Shown: positions 32,811-43,063 of the stretch, piece after piece | How the letters are laid out: every line of letters starts with the position of its first letter | How positions within the stretch are numbered: position 1 is the stretch's first letter | Assembly (NCBI GenBank): GCA_949987565.1 | Contig: OX465117.1 | Coordinates: forward strand, 4,134,214 to 4,198,213 | Direction: 5' to 3' | DNA: 64,000 nt | From: Luidia sarsii | Lineage: Eukaryota; Echinodermata; Asteroidea; Paxillosida; Luidiidae | Made by a program: the position numbers and the translations under genes | The notes under the pieces: model-generated | Told to the model about the DNA's origin: nothing | Seen by the model: the letters and a program-made list of their open reading frames with translations, nothing else | The model's database searches: none

Positions 32811-33090
32811 GAAGAAGTTTTGAACCAGCGGGCGTGGCACTTAAGTCCAAAATATCACGGCTGTGTGGTCTATTTGTTATATTGATGTATTTTCATCAAG
32901 TCATTCCAGAGGGGGTAACAGTGAACGATCTACCCACCCTATTTGAATGTGGTTTTTATGAAAGGGTGAGTCGGGGTAGTAGTAGATCGAGGTATTGTGT
33001 CGAATATTATACCTTTCCCCATTATGCAGAGTCAAAGTATACAGTGGTAATATCGGGTGCCTGGTTGACAGAGAGTGAGAGTCATTTGAG

Positions 33091-33154
33091 ATGAGAGAGA
33101 GCGACGCCATGATGTTTTTCGTCTTTGCCCTGTGGCTGCTCTGCTCCATACCAG
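33091..33154 (+). CDS. MAM-domain protein, first coding exon (signal peptide)
   Basis: ATG at 33091 follows an in-frame TGA at 33076. It encodes MRESDAMMFFVFALWLLCSI then PG, a short basic/polar start and a hydrophobic core typical of a signal peptide; a second ATG pair at 33109-33114 could also start it. The donor GTCAGT follows at 33155, leaving phase 1. The next phase-1 exon found downstream is at 46037, where the join gives an uninterrupted frame into a MAM domain. Target: secretory pathway. Confidence 0.72.
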
Positions 33155-33424
33155 GTCAGTATCCAGACGATATATTGGTGAAAGAGATATTGGGAGAAGT
33201 AAGATTTCAAACTTTCAAAGTGTAGGTCTACACTGGATCACACGAGGAGGATCAGATCCCGCGAGGGCGATCGAAGGGCGATCAACGCGAGTGTAAACGC
33301 TCGCATGATCAGGGTCAGACCCAGGCCTGATCTACATTTAAGTGTAAACGCAACGCGTGATTCGATCCTGCAATTTACAGAGACAAACCTGTCCGTATTT
33401 GATCGTAAAAAACTAAGTGTAACG

Positions 33425-34980
33425 AGAAATATATGTCTGTTGTGAAACAGAGCATAGAGCTTTTCCGCTTCTGTTTGTAACAAGTCATAGAATAGCCCCA
33501 TTCCTACTCCAAAACGCATGTACATATTTTGTGCACAAAGCCTATGGGACTCGAGTGTGGTATTCAAAAATTCATAAAAAATATAAACAATGGTCCTTCG
33601 GTTCCAAACTTTAGATTTGGAATGTCTAGCACGATAGCTAACTACATACCAAATTTCGAGATGATCGGCCAATGCCTTATATGTGTTTTAAAATCACACA
33701 TTTTGATGACGTCATGATTGCGTAACGACATTTTGGCTCCGGAAGGTGTTTCTAAACCATGTCCCCAATAGATATCAAAGAAAAAATGAAAAAAATCTCG
33801 CTCCGTTGGCCAAATATGCTCATTTCAATGTGAAAATCTGAAAAGTTCATGACATCATAAATATTCATGAGATGACGTCACGGTCAATCGATGGCAATTT
33901 TTGGATACACCTTTTCCCAACTTAGATACAGTGCAAAGTTGAAACCAAACGAACTTGGACTTTTGCTTTTAATGGATTTTGAAATTTGCCCCTTCAAAGC
34001 AAGGTCACGTGACACGTGATGACGTCATGATGACATCAAGGTGTTTAGGATCAATTTCAGCATGGGCTTTATGCATTTGCCACGTTTGAAAAAAATCCAA
34101 GTCTGTTCAATGACCAAAGTCGTGCTTACAAAACCCCTGTGCATTGTCTATGGGCTTTGGGGGAGAAGAAGAAGAAGACTAAGACTAGAGATTTATGTCT
34201 GTTGGCTAACAGAACATAACGCTTTTCCGCATCTGCCTCTCTTAAAAAAAATAAAAAAAATATTGACATCAGCGGGATTCGAACTCGGAACCTCAATTTC
34301 TACCCCAAAACGCACGTGCATATTTCGTGCACAAAGTTTATGGGACTTCATTATAACATTAAAAAAATCATAATAATTCTGAACAATGGTCGATTGTTTC
34401 CAAACTCAGGATTCAGAATGTCTAGCCCAATAGCTAGATGCCTAGCAAATTTCGAGACGATTGACCTTTGGCAAATATGCGTTTTAAAAACACGCGTTTT
34501 GATGACGTCACGATTGCGTCATGGCATTTTGGCCCCGGAGGGTGTTTATAAACTACATCCCCAATAGATATAATCGAAAAAATGAAAAAAATCTTGCTCC
34601 GTTGGCCAAATATGGTCAATTGAATGTTAAAATCTTAAAAGTTTATGACCTCATTAATATTCATGAGATGACGTCACGATCAAATGAGGGCAATTTTTGG
34701 ATACACCTTTTCCCAACTTAGATATACTGCAAAATTGAAACCAAACGAAATTGCATTTTTGCTTAAAATGGAGTTTGAAATTTGCCACTTTAAAGCACTG
34801 TCACGTGACACATGATGACGTCATGACAATTTTGAGACAACTGTGCACTAGCTCTACATAGGCTCTATGCAATTGCAAAGTTTGAAAAAAATCCAAATGT
34901 GTTCAATGGCAAAAGTGCCGTGGAGAAAAACCCTGCGCTTTGTCTATGGGAAAATTCCGACCAGAAAAAGAAGAAAAAAA
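33425..34980. repeat. Tandem duplication of a unit of about 770 bp
   Basis: 33425-34187 and 34188-34980 are two diverged copies in the same order. Shared landmarks are ATGTCTGTTG...GCTTTTCCGC, TTTTGATGACGTCA, CTCCGTTGGCCAAATATG, GATGACGTCACG, TGGATACACCTTTTCCCAAC and a GTCTATGGG end. The units are rich in TGACGTCA, the CRE-like palindrome. They lie in intron 1 of the MAM gene. Confidence 0.8.
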
Positions 34981-35002
34981 AAAAAAATCAGAACAAGAAC
35001 AA

Positions 35003-35090
35003 TAGCTTTTCCGCTACGCGGCGGAAAAGCTAAAAAAGCCTAACAAAAGATATAGCTTTTCCGCTTCCCTGGAAGCGGCGGAAAAGCTAA
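35003..35090. repeat. Two adjacent palindromes built on TAGCTTTTCCGC
   Basis: 35004-35031 and 35053-35089 are near-perfect hairpins, each with AGCTTTTCCGC and its complement GCGGAAAAGCT. The same word begins each half of the preceding tandem duplication, which suggests these are end sequences of one element family. Confidence 0.65.
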
Positions 35091-35099
35091 TTAACCTGT

Positions 35100-35215
35100 T
35101 TTGTGTACCACGGACGAATGTATTATATACATGTACATGTACATGTACACACTGCACATGTTCATCGTACAGTGTGTACATGTACAGTGTGCCATGTGTA
35201 CATGTACAATTTATT
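35100..35215. repeat. ACATGTAC simple repeats
   Basis: Palindromic ACATGTACATGTAC tracts, common across this window (also near 4280, 24660, 47940 and 49880). Confidence 0.8.
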
Positions 35216-35601
35216 GATGCACGATGGGCAACAAGCAAAGGTAACTAATCTGCAGGCCGACGCATGTGTTTGCCCATTCAGCGAGAAACTGGCACTGTTG
35301 CATATTACATCGGTTCGACCCCGGTCACACTTTGCAAAATACTTTCCAAAGCTCTCCAAAATAGGCCCTACTCCGATTTTGATTTTTACCACGCCATACT
35401 TCATCTGTTTGTACTTGGTATTACCTCTGAAGGCAATTCGTCCCCCCCCCCTTCGAATTAGCAGCCTGAACGAGATTTAGTGATACTGTAGTGCAAGTTG
35501 CCGTGGACAGATGAGGAGTTGCGGTTGTTCTTGGACGTCTGGGCCAGCCAAGAAATCCAGACAAATCTGGATGGAACCACCCGAAATACGACTGTATTTT
35601 A

Positions 35602-35890
35602 CGGAGTCCCTAAGGGGACAGACACAATGATTTTGTTTTTTAAAAACGTTCCCTCGAAGTATTATTTCGAGGGAACGAAAAATCCTATTTCGAGGGAACG
35701 AAATAACATTTCGAGGGAACGAAATAACATTTCGAGGGAACGAAATAACATTTCGAGGGAACGAAATAGTATTTCGAGGAAACAAATTAATATTTCGCGG
35801 GAACGAAATGATATTTCGAGTGGACGAAATGATAATTCGAGGGAACGAAATAAAAAAAAAACCTTACTGTCTGTCCACTTAGGGGCTCCG
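35602..35890. mobile_element. TA-flanked MITE carrying an internal 21-bp tandem repeat
   Basis: Inverted ends CGGAGTCCCTAAGGGGACAG (35602-) and CTGTCCACTTAGGGGCTCCG (-35890) are each flanked by TA (35600-35601 and 35891-35892), as for Tc1/mariner-type insertions. Inside, 35665-35850 holds about nine units of a 21-bp repeat (TTCGAGGGAACGAAATAACA plus T), itself containing inverted TTCGAGGGAAC/GTTCCCTCGAA. Confidence 0.78.
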
Positions 35891-35892
35891 TA

Positions 35893-37030
35893 GTGTTTTG
35901 CTGTGAAAGTGCAAGTTCGCGCTTGAAAAGAGACTAGCCCTGAGTAGTATACATAATGGGGGCACTGGACCACTTTTCTTTATGATCTCTATTCGGTTTT
36001 TTCCCTTGTTTCTCGGCTCCCAGAGGGTTCGCAAAAACCCGGCCCCTACGTTCGTTGTATGTATTTCGTGCTCGTTGTAGAATTGGGGTGAAATTACATT
36101 AGCTCAGTGGGTAGGTGAAGACGATCTCACGGACACTAAGAATTGGAGTAAAATTGGATGAATTCTTCATCTCGCTCTGGACCCTCGCACGTACGCAAAG
36201 AATGGGGGTTGGGGGTTGGAGCGAGGTTACCTTTCCGCAGTCCCGCCCCACCCCCCTGGCGGGCCCAGACCATATGGAACCCAGCGCAGGCTCAGATGGG
36301 GTGTTCCTGCATGAGTGGGATCCATGCTTCATCCCGCGGTATTATACAGGGGTGGGCGCGGTTTGCGATGAAACAGAGCGAAACAACCGCAATTTATTTC
36401 GATGCGGCAAGTCGGTCGGTCGGTCGCTGGAGGCCGCCCGGTGAAAAGCGGCGCTCCGAACAGCGGCGCCCGGCGGAGCAGGGGCTTCCGGCGCCCAGCT
36501 CCCGCCGGGGGCTCGGGCTGGGGGCGGGGTGGCGCAGACGGCTCGGCCTACCTATTTTGCCGGGTATTTATTTTTCGGCCGCCGGATTTTCTCGCGTCCT
36601 GGCGGGGTTGTTGCACCCTTATTGAAACCTCCGACGCCTGCTACATGACGCGGTCATGGATGCCGGCCGGCCGTCACAGACGCAGGCCTCTTCTAGGCTG
36701 AGGAGGCGGGCAAGCATCGCCAGGGCGACTTCGCGTAGACAAACCCGCGAACCAAAATCTACATCCATACTGCCACGTAATGTTAATCCTGTCGCGCTCA
36801 AAAAAGCTGGTCACGCTCACAAAAGTTGGCGTGACCAATACTGGGCTGCTTTATGATACAGATATTGCACAATCGTACCGAAATATACAGTCTAGATAGT
36901 GCCTGCAGTACAAATAGGTCTAACTGTCCAAGGGCCTTATCTGATTGTTACACAGCAACGGAACAAATGGCAGCAGGAAGGTTGTTAACCCCCCAAAATC
37001 AGCATGAGGGCGCTATTTTTGTTCTATAGT
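35893..37030. other. Intron 1 of MAM gene, GC-rich island, no gene recognised
   Basis: 36400-36640 is markedly GC-rich (GGCGGCGC, GCCCGGCGG). A basic 66-residue frame at 36656-36856 has no recognisable domain. The sequence before 37030 may be the edge of the element that carries the minisatellite, but no terminus is evident. Confidence 0.4.
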
Positions 37031-37039
37031 AGTGTAAGC

Positions 37040-38392
37040 AGGCGGGCCCGTACAACCCACAACCAGGGTAGCGCCCGACACCGGCGGGCCCGCACAACCC
37101 ACAACCAGGGTAGCGCCCGATACCGGCTGGCCCGTACAACCCACAACCAGGGTAGCGCCCGACACCGGCGGGCCCGTACAACCCACAACCTGGGTAGCGC
37201 CCGATACCGGCTGGCCCGTACAACCCACAACCTGGGTAGCGCCCGATACCAGCGGGCCCGTACAACCCACAACCAGGGTAGCGCCCGATACCGGCGGGCC
37301 CGTACAACCCACAACCAGGGTAGCGCCCGATACCGGCTGGCCCGTACAACCCACAACCAGGGTAGCGCCCGACACCGGCGGGCCCGTACAACCCACAACC
37401 AGGGTAGCGCCCGATACCGGCTGGCCCGTACAACCCACAACCAGGGTAGCGCCCGATACCAGCGGGCCCGTACAACCCACAACCAGGGTAGCGCCCGATA
37501 CCGGCGGGCCCGTACAACCCACAACCAGGGTAGCGCCCGATACCGGCTGGCCCGTACAACCCACAACCTGGGTAGCGCCCGATACCAGCGGGCCCGTACA
37601 ACCCACAACCAGGGTAGCGCCCGACACCGGCGGGCCCGTACAACTCACAACCAGGGTAGCGCCCGACACCGGCGGGCCCGTACAACCCACAACCTGGGTA
37701 GCGCCCGACACCGGCGGGCCCGTACAACCCACAACCAGGGTAGCGCCCGACACCGGCGGGCCCGTGCAACCCACAACCTGGGTAGCGCCCGACACCGGCG
37801 GGCCCGTACAACCCACAACCAGGGTAGTGCCCGACACCGGCGGGCCCGTACAACCCACAACCAGGGTAGCGCCCGACACCGGCGGGCCCGTACAACCCAC
37901 AACCTGGGTAGCGCCCGATACCGGCGGGCCCGTACAACCCACAACAAGGGTAGCGCCCGACACCGGCGGGCCCGTACAACCCACAACCAGGGTAGCGCCC
38001 GACACCGGCGGGCCCGTACAACCCACAACCAGGGTAGCGCCCGATACCGGCGGGCCCGTACAACCCACAACCAGGGTAGCGCCCGACACCAGCGGGCCCG
38101 TACAACCCACAACCAGGGTAGCGCCCGACACCGGCGGGCCCGTACAACTCACAACCAGGGTAGCGCCCGACACCGGCGGGCCCGTACAACTCACAACCAG
38201 GGTAGCGCCCGATACCGGCGGGCCCGTACAACTCACAACCAGGGTAGCGCCCGACACCGGCGGGCCCGTACAACCCACAACCAGGGTAGCGCCCGACACC
38301 GGCGGGCCCGTACAACCCACAACCAGGGTAGCGCCCGATACCGGCGGGCCCGTACAACCCACAACCAGGGTAGCGCCCGATACCGGCGAGAC
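37040..38392. repeat. 42-bp minisatellite, about 32 units
   Basis: The unit is CCCGTACAACCCACAACCAG then GGTAGCGCCCGACACCGGCG then GG, with two-state variants at three sites (CCAGG/CCTGG, GACACC/GATACC, GGCGGG/GGCTGG/AGCGGG). The period is a multiple of three and the unit lacks stops in most frames, so several long frames exist on both strands; these are not evidence for proteins. Its right edge falls inside the C-terminus of the neighbouring minus-strand membrane-protein gene. Confidence 0.96.
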
Positions 38393-38843
38393 TGCAGGTG
38401 TTTTTTGACCCATTCCTTCAACCCGCCTTTGTCGGAGGGTGGTGGCGGCGGTGTTGGTGTTGGTGCGCCACCACCCCTAAGAGCCAGAACGAGGCTGGAT
38501 ATTGCCATCCCAATGACGGTTAAGATGGACGCGATGGTGACCCCCTGCTCGCGAAACAAGGTCCGTACGCGCTCAGTCTCCACGGCAGGGTCGGCTGATC
38601 GGTCTGCGTCTCGATCGTCGCGATGAGATTGTCGATGGCGTCGGGGCTCGCGTCGATAGCCGCATCAGCCTGCACAGCCTGCACAGCGACCTCTTTGAAC
38701 CGTTTAATGTCCGTGGGTAGTAATTCGGGCTCCACCCTCAGGGCTCGGGCCACGGGCGTCCCATAATTTTTTCGGATTGTCTCAGCGGCAAGAAACTTAC
38801 TTGGGTCGTTCTGCCGTGTCCACTCTTTCCCCATTTGACCCAC
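38393..38843 (-). pseudogene. Small membrane protein of an integrase-bearing element, broken
   Basis: The minus-strand frame from 38843 (MGQMGKEWTRQNDPSKFLAA) contains DAAIDASPDAIDNLIATIET, then continues after a frameshift near 38590-38600 with VRTLFREQGVTIASILTVIG, a likely transmembrane helix (ASILTVIGMAISSLVLAL), a Gly/Pro-rich linker and KGGLKEWVKKHLQ. There the 42-bp minisatellite takes over, so the natural C-terminus is gone. I recall similar uncharacterised proteins from marine invertebrate gene sets, but this is memory, not a search. It is divergent from the next gene, sharing an upstream region of about 75 bp. Function unknown. Confidence 0.6.
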
Positions 38844-38919
38844 AAAGCCCCTTCCTTAGTTACTCCAAATTCTAGAGAAGCCGACTGTCCGTATATTGAC
38901 CGCTCCTTCTGTAATAGAT

Positions 38920-39303
38920 GTTGTCAGAACAACAAGAACAGCTGAGAGTGACTGCCCGTCCGGAGGAGGAGGCGGAGCGGGCGATAAAGCCCAAAAATCC
39001 GAAAAAAGGTGGCCGCTTGGGTCAAGGGCGCTGCTGCGCGTAAGGCGAAGCGTGACTTGCAGAGAGCGAAGGATTCCATGCGGGCGGAGGAGAACCCGCC
39101 TGAGCCACACGACCCGCAGAAAAGTGAAGGCGCGTGTTGTAAGACAACCTGCATCTATGCATCCGTGGATCGTAGGGCTGGCCGGTCTTGTCGGTGCGGC
39201 GTTGCTTATTACTCATCGCAAATCGTCGCCAGTTTCTTCGCACCGGCCAGCTGCGGAGCCGACACATGAATTAGAGAGTAAAGATCCTTTCTTTATGGAA
39301 TAA
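38920..39303 (+). pseudogene. Small basic single-pass membrane protein gene, frameshifted
   Basis: ATG at 38920 gives MLSEQQEQLRVTARPEEEAE and a lysine-rich run. At the A-run 39001-39006 the frame slips; the basic segment WVKGAAARKAKRDLQRAK continues in another frame, and a second slip near 39135 leads to MHPWIVGLAGLVGAALLIT, a likely transmembrane segment, ending KDPFFME at 39303. Layout: acidic N-terminus, basic middle, C-terminal membrane anchor. The next gene starts 3 bp after its stop, an operon-like packing unusual in an animal genome. Function unknown. Confidence 0.5.
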
Positions 39304-39305
39304 AA

Positions 39306-39545
39306 ATGGCAACTCCAACTACCGACGGAAAAATGCTCGTGAACGAGCTGTACCACAGCGCGGTCGTGTCCGGCCTCGCCATAGGATACACACGACTTGA
39401 TAAAATGGTCTTTGGAGGGGCGCCTCCAAAGCTAGACTTCACCCCACGCGAAGTGGGCATGATAGCTGCGGATATATGCCTCGCGATGGAGACCAAGGAT
39501 ATGCTGATCAAACAGGGCATCATCCCGGCGGACATATTGAAGTAA
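39306..39545 (+). CDS. 79-residue intact small protein of the integrase cassette
   Basis: Starts MATPTTDGKMLVNELYHSAV and contains GLAIGYTRLDKMVFGGAPPK and KLDFTPREVGMIAADICLAM, ending KQGIIPADILK. It is the only intact reading frame of the cassette. The moderately hydrophobic AVVSGLAIGY and GMIAADICLAM segments could be membrane-associated. No family name recognised. It is tightly spaced between two small membrane-protein genes on the same strand. Confidence 0.62.
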   Translation: MATPTTDGKMLVNELYHSAVVSGLAIGYTRLDKMVFGGAPPKLDFTPREVGMIAADICLAMETKDMLIKQGIIPADILK

Positions 39546-39568
39546 TACAGACGTTGGTGATATTCACC

Positions 39569-39982
39569 ATGGCTACGATCTTGGTAATGGTTGGTGGCGC
39601 CATTGTGAACGCCCTGCCTTCACCGGCGGCAACTTTCTATTCTCCCAGCTAGGGAAGAACTCCGATATTGATGAGGAACGTCAAAGGCATGACAAAGCCA
39701 TAGAGCAGCTCGAGACCGCTAAAAATGAGTGGAATCAAACACGTGCAGCGCCTTGACTGGATTAACACAAATTACCGCCGCGAGCATGAGACGGCCGAGC
39801 AAATCAGAGGGGTCGACGCCGCGATGGAACGGTACGCCATGGTCTTTGGCAAAGACCCCTTAGACCGTGAGCCACAGCTCAGTGACTTTTACACGCCGAG
39901 CAGCGAGCAACTGGACCGTGAAACGGCCTTCATCATCGGAGGCATGGTCGTGATGGGGTTGGTGGCATACAAATTTAGTTAA
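39569..39982 (+). pseudogene. Two-pass small membrane protein gene, frameshifted
   Basis: ATG at 39569 begins MATILVMVGGAIVNAL, a hydrophobic N-terminus. A frame slip near 39612 leads to FTGGNFLFSQLGK and a charged, coiled-coil-like stretch (DEERQRHDKAIEQLETAK). A second slip near 39745 leads to RLDWINTNYRREHETAEQ, the EPQLSDFYTPSSEQLDRE motif and a C-terminal hydrophobic helix FIIGGMVVMGLVAYKF. Layout: membrane segments at both ends with a helical middle. Function unknown; likely a virion- or element-specific membrane protein (inference). Confidence 0.55.
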
Positions 39983-40003
39983 TAAAAAAGCAAAAAATAT
40001 AAT

Positions 40004-40189
40004 TTAAACAAAGATGCGCGTAATGACATAGCCAGTGTCAAAGATGTCAACTTTCCCATCAGCTAATGGTTTCACTCCTTCGGAGTCGTTGGTTAATTGG
40101 AGGGACCTATCCCTGGAAGTCTTCAAGGTGAACCATGGCCACGAGGGACGATAAAGTCTACCAGTGCTATACACACAAGGCAGTACCAT
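40004..40189 (-). pseudogene. Possible convergent minus-strand gene end in the cassette
   Basis: A minus-strand frame ends at 40004 with LADGKVDIFDTGYVITRIFV, which reads like a natural beta-rich protein C-terminus. It converges on the preceding gene, leaving about 20 bp between the stops. Its N-terminal part is not found upstream in any frame, so it would be a fragment. Low confidence. Confidence 0.3.
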
Positions 40190-40385
40190 GAAGGAGATAG
40201 AGAGAACCCGGCGTCCGTTCTACCTCCTAAATGAAGGACTAACCCCCTACAATCAGACCCCACCAAGAGCAATTTCATGTATGCTGCCGTTAACGAGCCC
40301 CGACCAAGAGCCGCTGCCGACTACAAACGGCCTTTTTCCGCTTCAAGGATTTGTATTTATAGATTTGGGGCTTTCTATAATAAGG

Positions 40386-41301
40386 ATGGCTGATCGTTTA
40401 GCTAAGGTCTACTACAGCCCTACGGGCTACTGGAAAGGAATCGCGGCGATCGGAAAACTCTTTACCGCAGCGAGGGTCTCGGAAGGCGTGGCGAAGGAAT
40501 GATTGAAAAAACAGGCCATCTGGCGGATCTATTTACTCGCACCACGACGTATTCCAAGGCCAAAATTTGATGTTGTCACAGCGAACGAGGTTCACCAGGC
40601 CGACCTCTTGTTCCTACCGCATGACCGGCGCGGTCGTAAGACCTACAGGTATGCCCTCGCGGTAGTCGATGTTGCCAGCCGGTTCAAGGCCGCTGAGCCC
40701 CTGTCAACGAAGGAGGCTAAGGAGGTCGCCGAGGCGTTGTCCCGCATTTACGGGCGAGGCCCCCTGAGGTGGCCCAAGCTGCTCCAGGTCGACCCCTGGC
40801 GCGAGTTCATGGGCGCGGTCAATCAGCTGCTGGCTAGATGCAATGTCGAGGTCAGGCGCGTTCTCGTGGATATTCACCGGGACCAGGGGATTGTGGAGCG
40901 CTTCAACAGGACCTTGGCGGAGAGGCTGTTCGGACACCAATACGCCCAAGAGATTCGGCGCACCTGCGGTAAACGATCGACGGAGTGGGTGGCTCGCTTG
41001 CCCGCCGTTGTTTCGGCTTTGAATGGAGAAGTGACCCACCTGAGCAGTAAGCGGCCCTCTGATTCCATCTAAGCGAAAGCGGTGGCGCAAAAGCCCTCTT
41101 CAGTGGTTCCTGGTCGCCCGGTGGGCCTCGTCGAGACCAAGCTCCCCTCCAATGCGGGCGTTCGGTATCTTTACCAGCCCGGCGAGCTCGAGGGTGGTCG
41201 TCGGAGTGCTACTGACCCCGAGTGGTCTCTAAAGGTGTACCGGCTCGGACGTTCGGTTACAAAGCCCGACGAGCCCGTGTTGTACTACCTGCTGGACGGC
41301 C
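40386..41301 (+). pseudogene. Retroviral-type (rve) integrase with C-terminal chromatin-binding-like domain
   Basis: ATG at 40386 (MADRLAKVYYSPTGYWKGIA) opens a frame with in-frame stops at 40500-40502 (TGA) and 41070-41072 (TAA). The DDE core shows HQADLLFLPHD (first Asp), LLQVDPWREFMG (second Asp) and HRDQGIVERFNRTLAERLFG (Glu), followed by RLPAVVSALNGEVTHL. The C-terminal part (41082 onward) has GVRYLYQPGELEGGRR and LYYLLDGP, reminiscent of an SH3/chromo-like tail. It would insert element DNA. The frame is cut at about 41301 by the DIRS element. It is related to integrases of Polinton-like and LTR elements, but the exact class is unresolved. Confidence 0.8.
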
Positions 41302-41777
41302 CTAATAATGAAGTACAAGTCTTCAGAGGGTTTGCATTCCTTTCCACGTGATAGGTATGCGGACCACACAATATATTCAAAGCTTCTATTGATATTCAAA
41401 TACAACGCTGTGGTAGGCCCCAGTATAAAGCCCAAGCAGGATAGTACGAGGCATCTGTTCTGAGTGTCAGAGAAAAAAGAGCAGTATAGATAGATAGATT
41501 GCTAGAAGCAGGGTGGGTAAAACATATACCTGCCAAATATCGTCCCCGAAAAAAAGGGGTGGGACCCTCTTCGACTTGTACTTCATTATTATTAATAGAA
41601 TTCCAATTATATTTCATATATTCACATAATTTAGGAATTCTATTGCATAACATTCGTACAAGTCTTCAGAGGGTTTGCATGTTCAAAGCTGAACGAGAGA
41701 CCACAATAAATGACAAACAGAGTCAAAAGATCGATCTTGCAGTGGCATTAGCCAATAATATTGATGCATCATCTACA

Positions 41778-43063
41778 TCACTTATTACAACTCAGAACTG
41801 CTTTAGCAAAAGACGGTACCTCAACCGTTTTAAGATAAAAACGAGCAAAGGTATTAACATTCGTCCAATCAGCTGTTTTTAAGATTTCCTGAAGAGATAC
41901 CCCTTGTGCGAAAGCTGTAGAAGTCGACGCACTGCGAAAGCTGTGTGCGGAATAAATGGTAGCATCTATACCTGCTTCTTGTAACACACATTTCATCCAT
42001 CTAGCTAATGTGGTGGATGTGACTGCTTTATGAGGCTTTCTCGTAGACAGAAACAGTTTTGTCTCGCCGCTTTGAGCTCTAATATCCTCCGTGCGGTGTA
42101 AATAATCCTTCAGCGTGGTTAAAACACATAACTTCGTGTTTTCTTCAAATTGAGGAAAACTAATTTGCTATGTCCTATACCCTTCTTTGGGCTGGTAGTT
42201 TTCAGCATGTCCATAACAGATATAACACAAGAGTCTTCAAGGAACTCAAAATACTTTAAGTCCAGGCACGCTAGTGTTTGGGAGCGTTGGGCTGACACAA
42301 GAGCCAGTAAAGTTAACAGTTTTTGGCTCAAACTTAAAAGTGTAAGTTCCCTATTTACTGCTAAGGAACTCAAATAATCCAAAACTGTAGAGACTTTCCA
42401 CATCTTTGAATACTTAGGCCTTGGTGGCGTTAAATTAAAGACAACTTTAAGCAGGCGTGTCACTAAGGGGTGTTGGCCAACTGCGTGGCCCTGAATTGGT
42501 GGCAGTATCGACGAAAGCGCCGATCTGTAAGTGTTTATTGAGGCGTACGATTTACCCTGTGAGTGTTCATGAGCCAGAAAATTGATAATGCCCGCTAAAG
42601 CGGGAGCGAATGAATCAGTCTGCTGTGTACTACACCAATGACACCAACAGTTCCAAGCTGAATCGTATTGTTTTTCAGTACGCATCCGCCATGAGCTTGT
42701 GAGGATATTGGAAGCGTCTGCTGAAAAGCCGCTTGTCTGCCAGCGTTGCTTGAGATGAGCCACGCGGCCAAGCGTAGTGTCGGTGCATGGTGCTGCCACT
42801 GATGCGGGGCGCACGACTCCAGACAATCCAGTGGTAGGATGAGTGGGCGGGCGGTTACCATCTGCAGTAGCTGGGGAAACCAAGGCTGGGCTCTTCAGGC
42901 GGGGGCAAAGAGAAGGCAAGCCTGTGTCTCGTCTCTGGCTAGCTTGTCTAGAATTCTTGAAAGCAAGCAGACAGGAGGAAATATGTAAGTTGTCATATCC
43001 GCCCATGATAAGGAGAAAGCATCGATCGCCCATGCGTGTGGATCTGCTTTCCATGAAACACAT
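41778..43063 (-). pseudogene. DIRS tyrosine recombinase
   Basis: The N-terminal core-binding part (42830-42119) includes KQYDSAWNCWCHWCSTQQTD and INTYRSALSSILPP. The catalytic part holds LVSAQRSQTLACLD (Arg box). After a frame break near 42120, the C-terminus (41996-41778) has the HSFRSASTST H-x-x-R box and the ILKTADWTNVNTFARFYLK catalytic-tyrosine segment. It would join the circular DNA intermediate to the target. Broken by frameshift, so probably inactive. Confidence 0.85.

Noticed and set aside
32346..32885. 179-residue protein with 11-residue repeats
   Set aside because: The 33-bp minisatellite is open in several frames on both strands; flanking codons show no protein-like signal.
36115..36860. 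Several frames of 60-155 codons in the GC-rich island
   Set aside because: High GC lengthens chance frames; no domain, start context or splice evidence.
37040..38392. CRISPR-like array
   Set aside because: Units are contiguous with no unique spacers; this is a eukaryotic minisatellite.
37004..38626. Open frames of 450-540 codons on both strands with 14-residue repeats
   Set aside because: A 42-bp unit, divisible by three, without stops. No start context, splice signals or domain support them.
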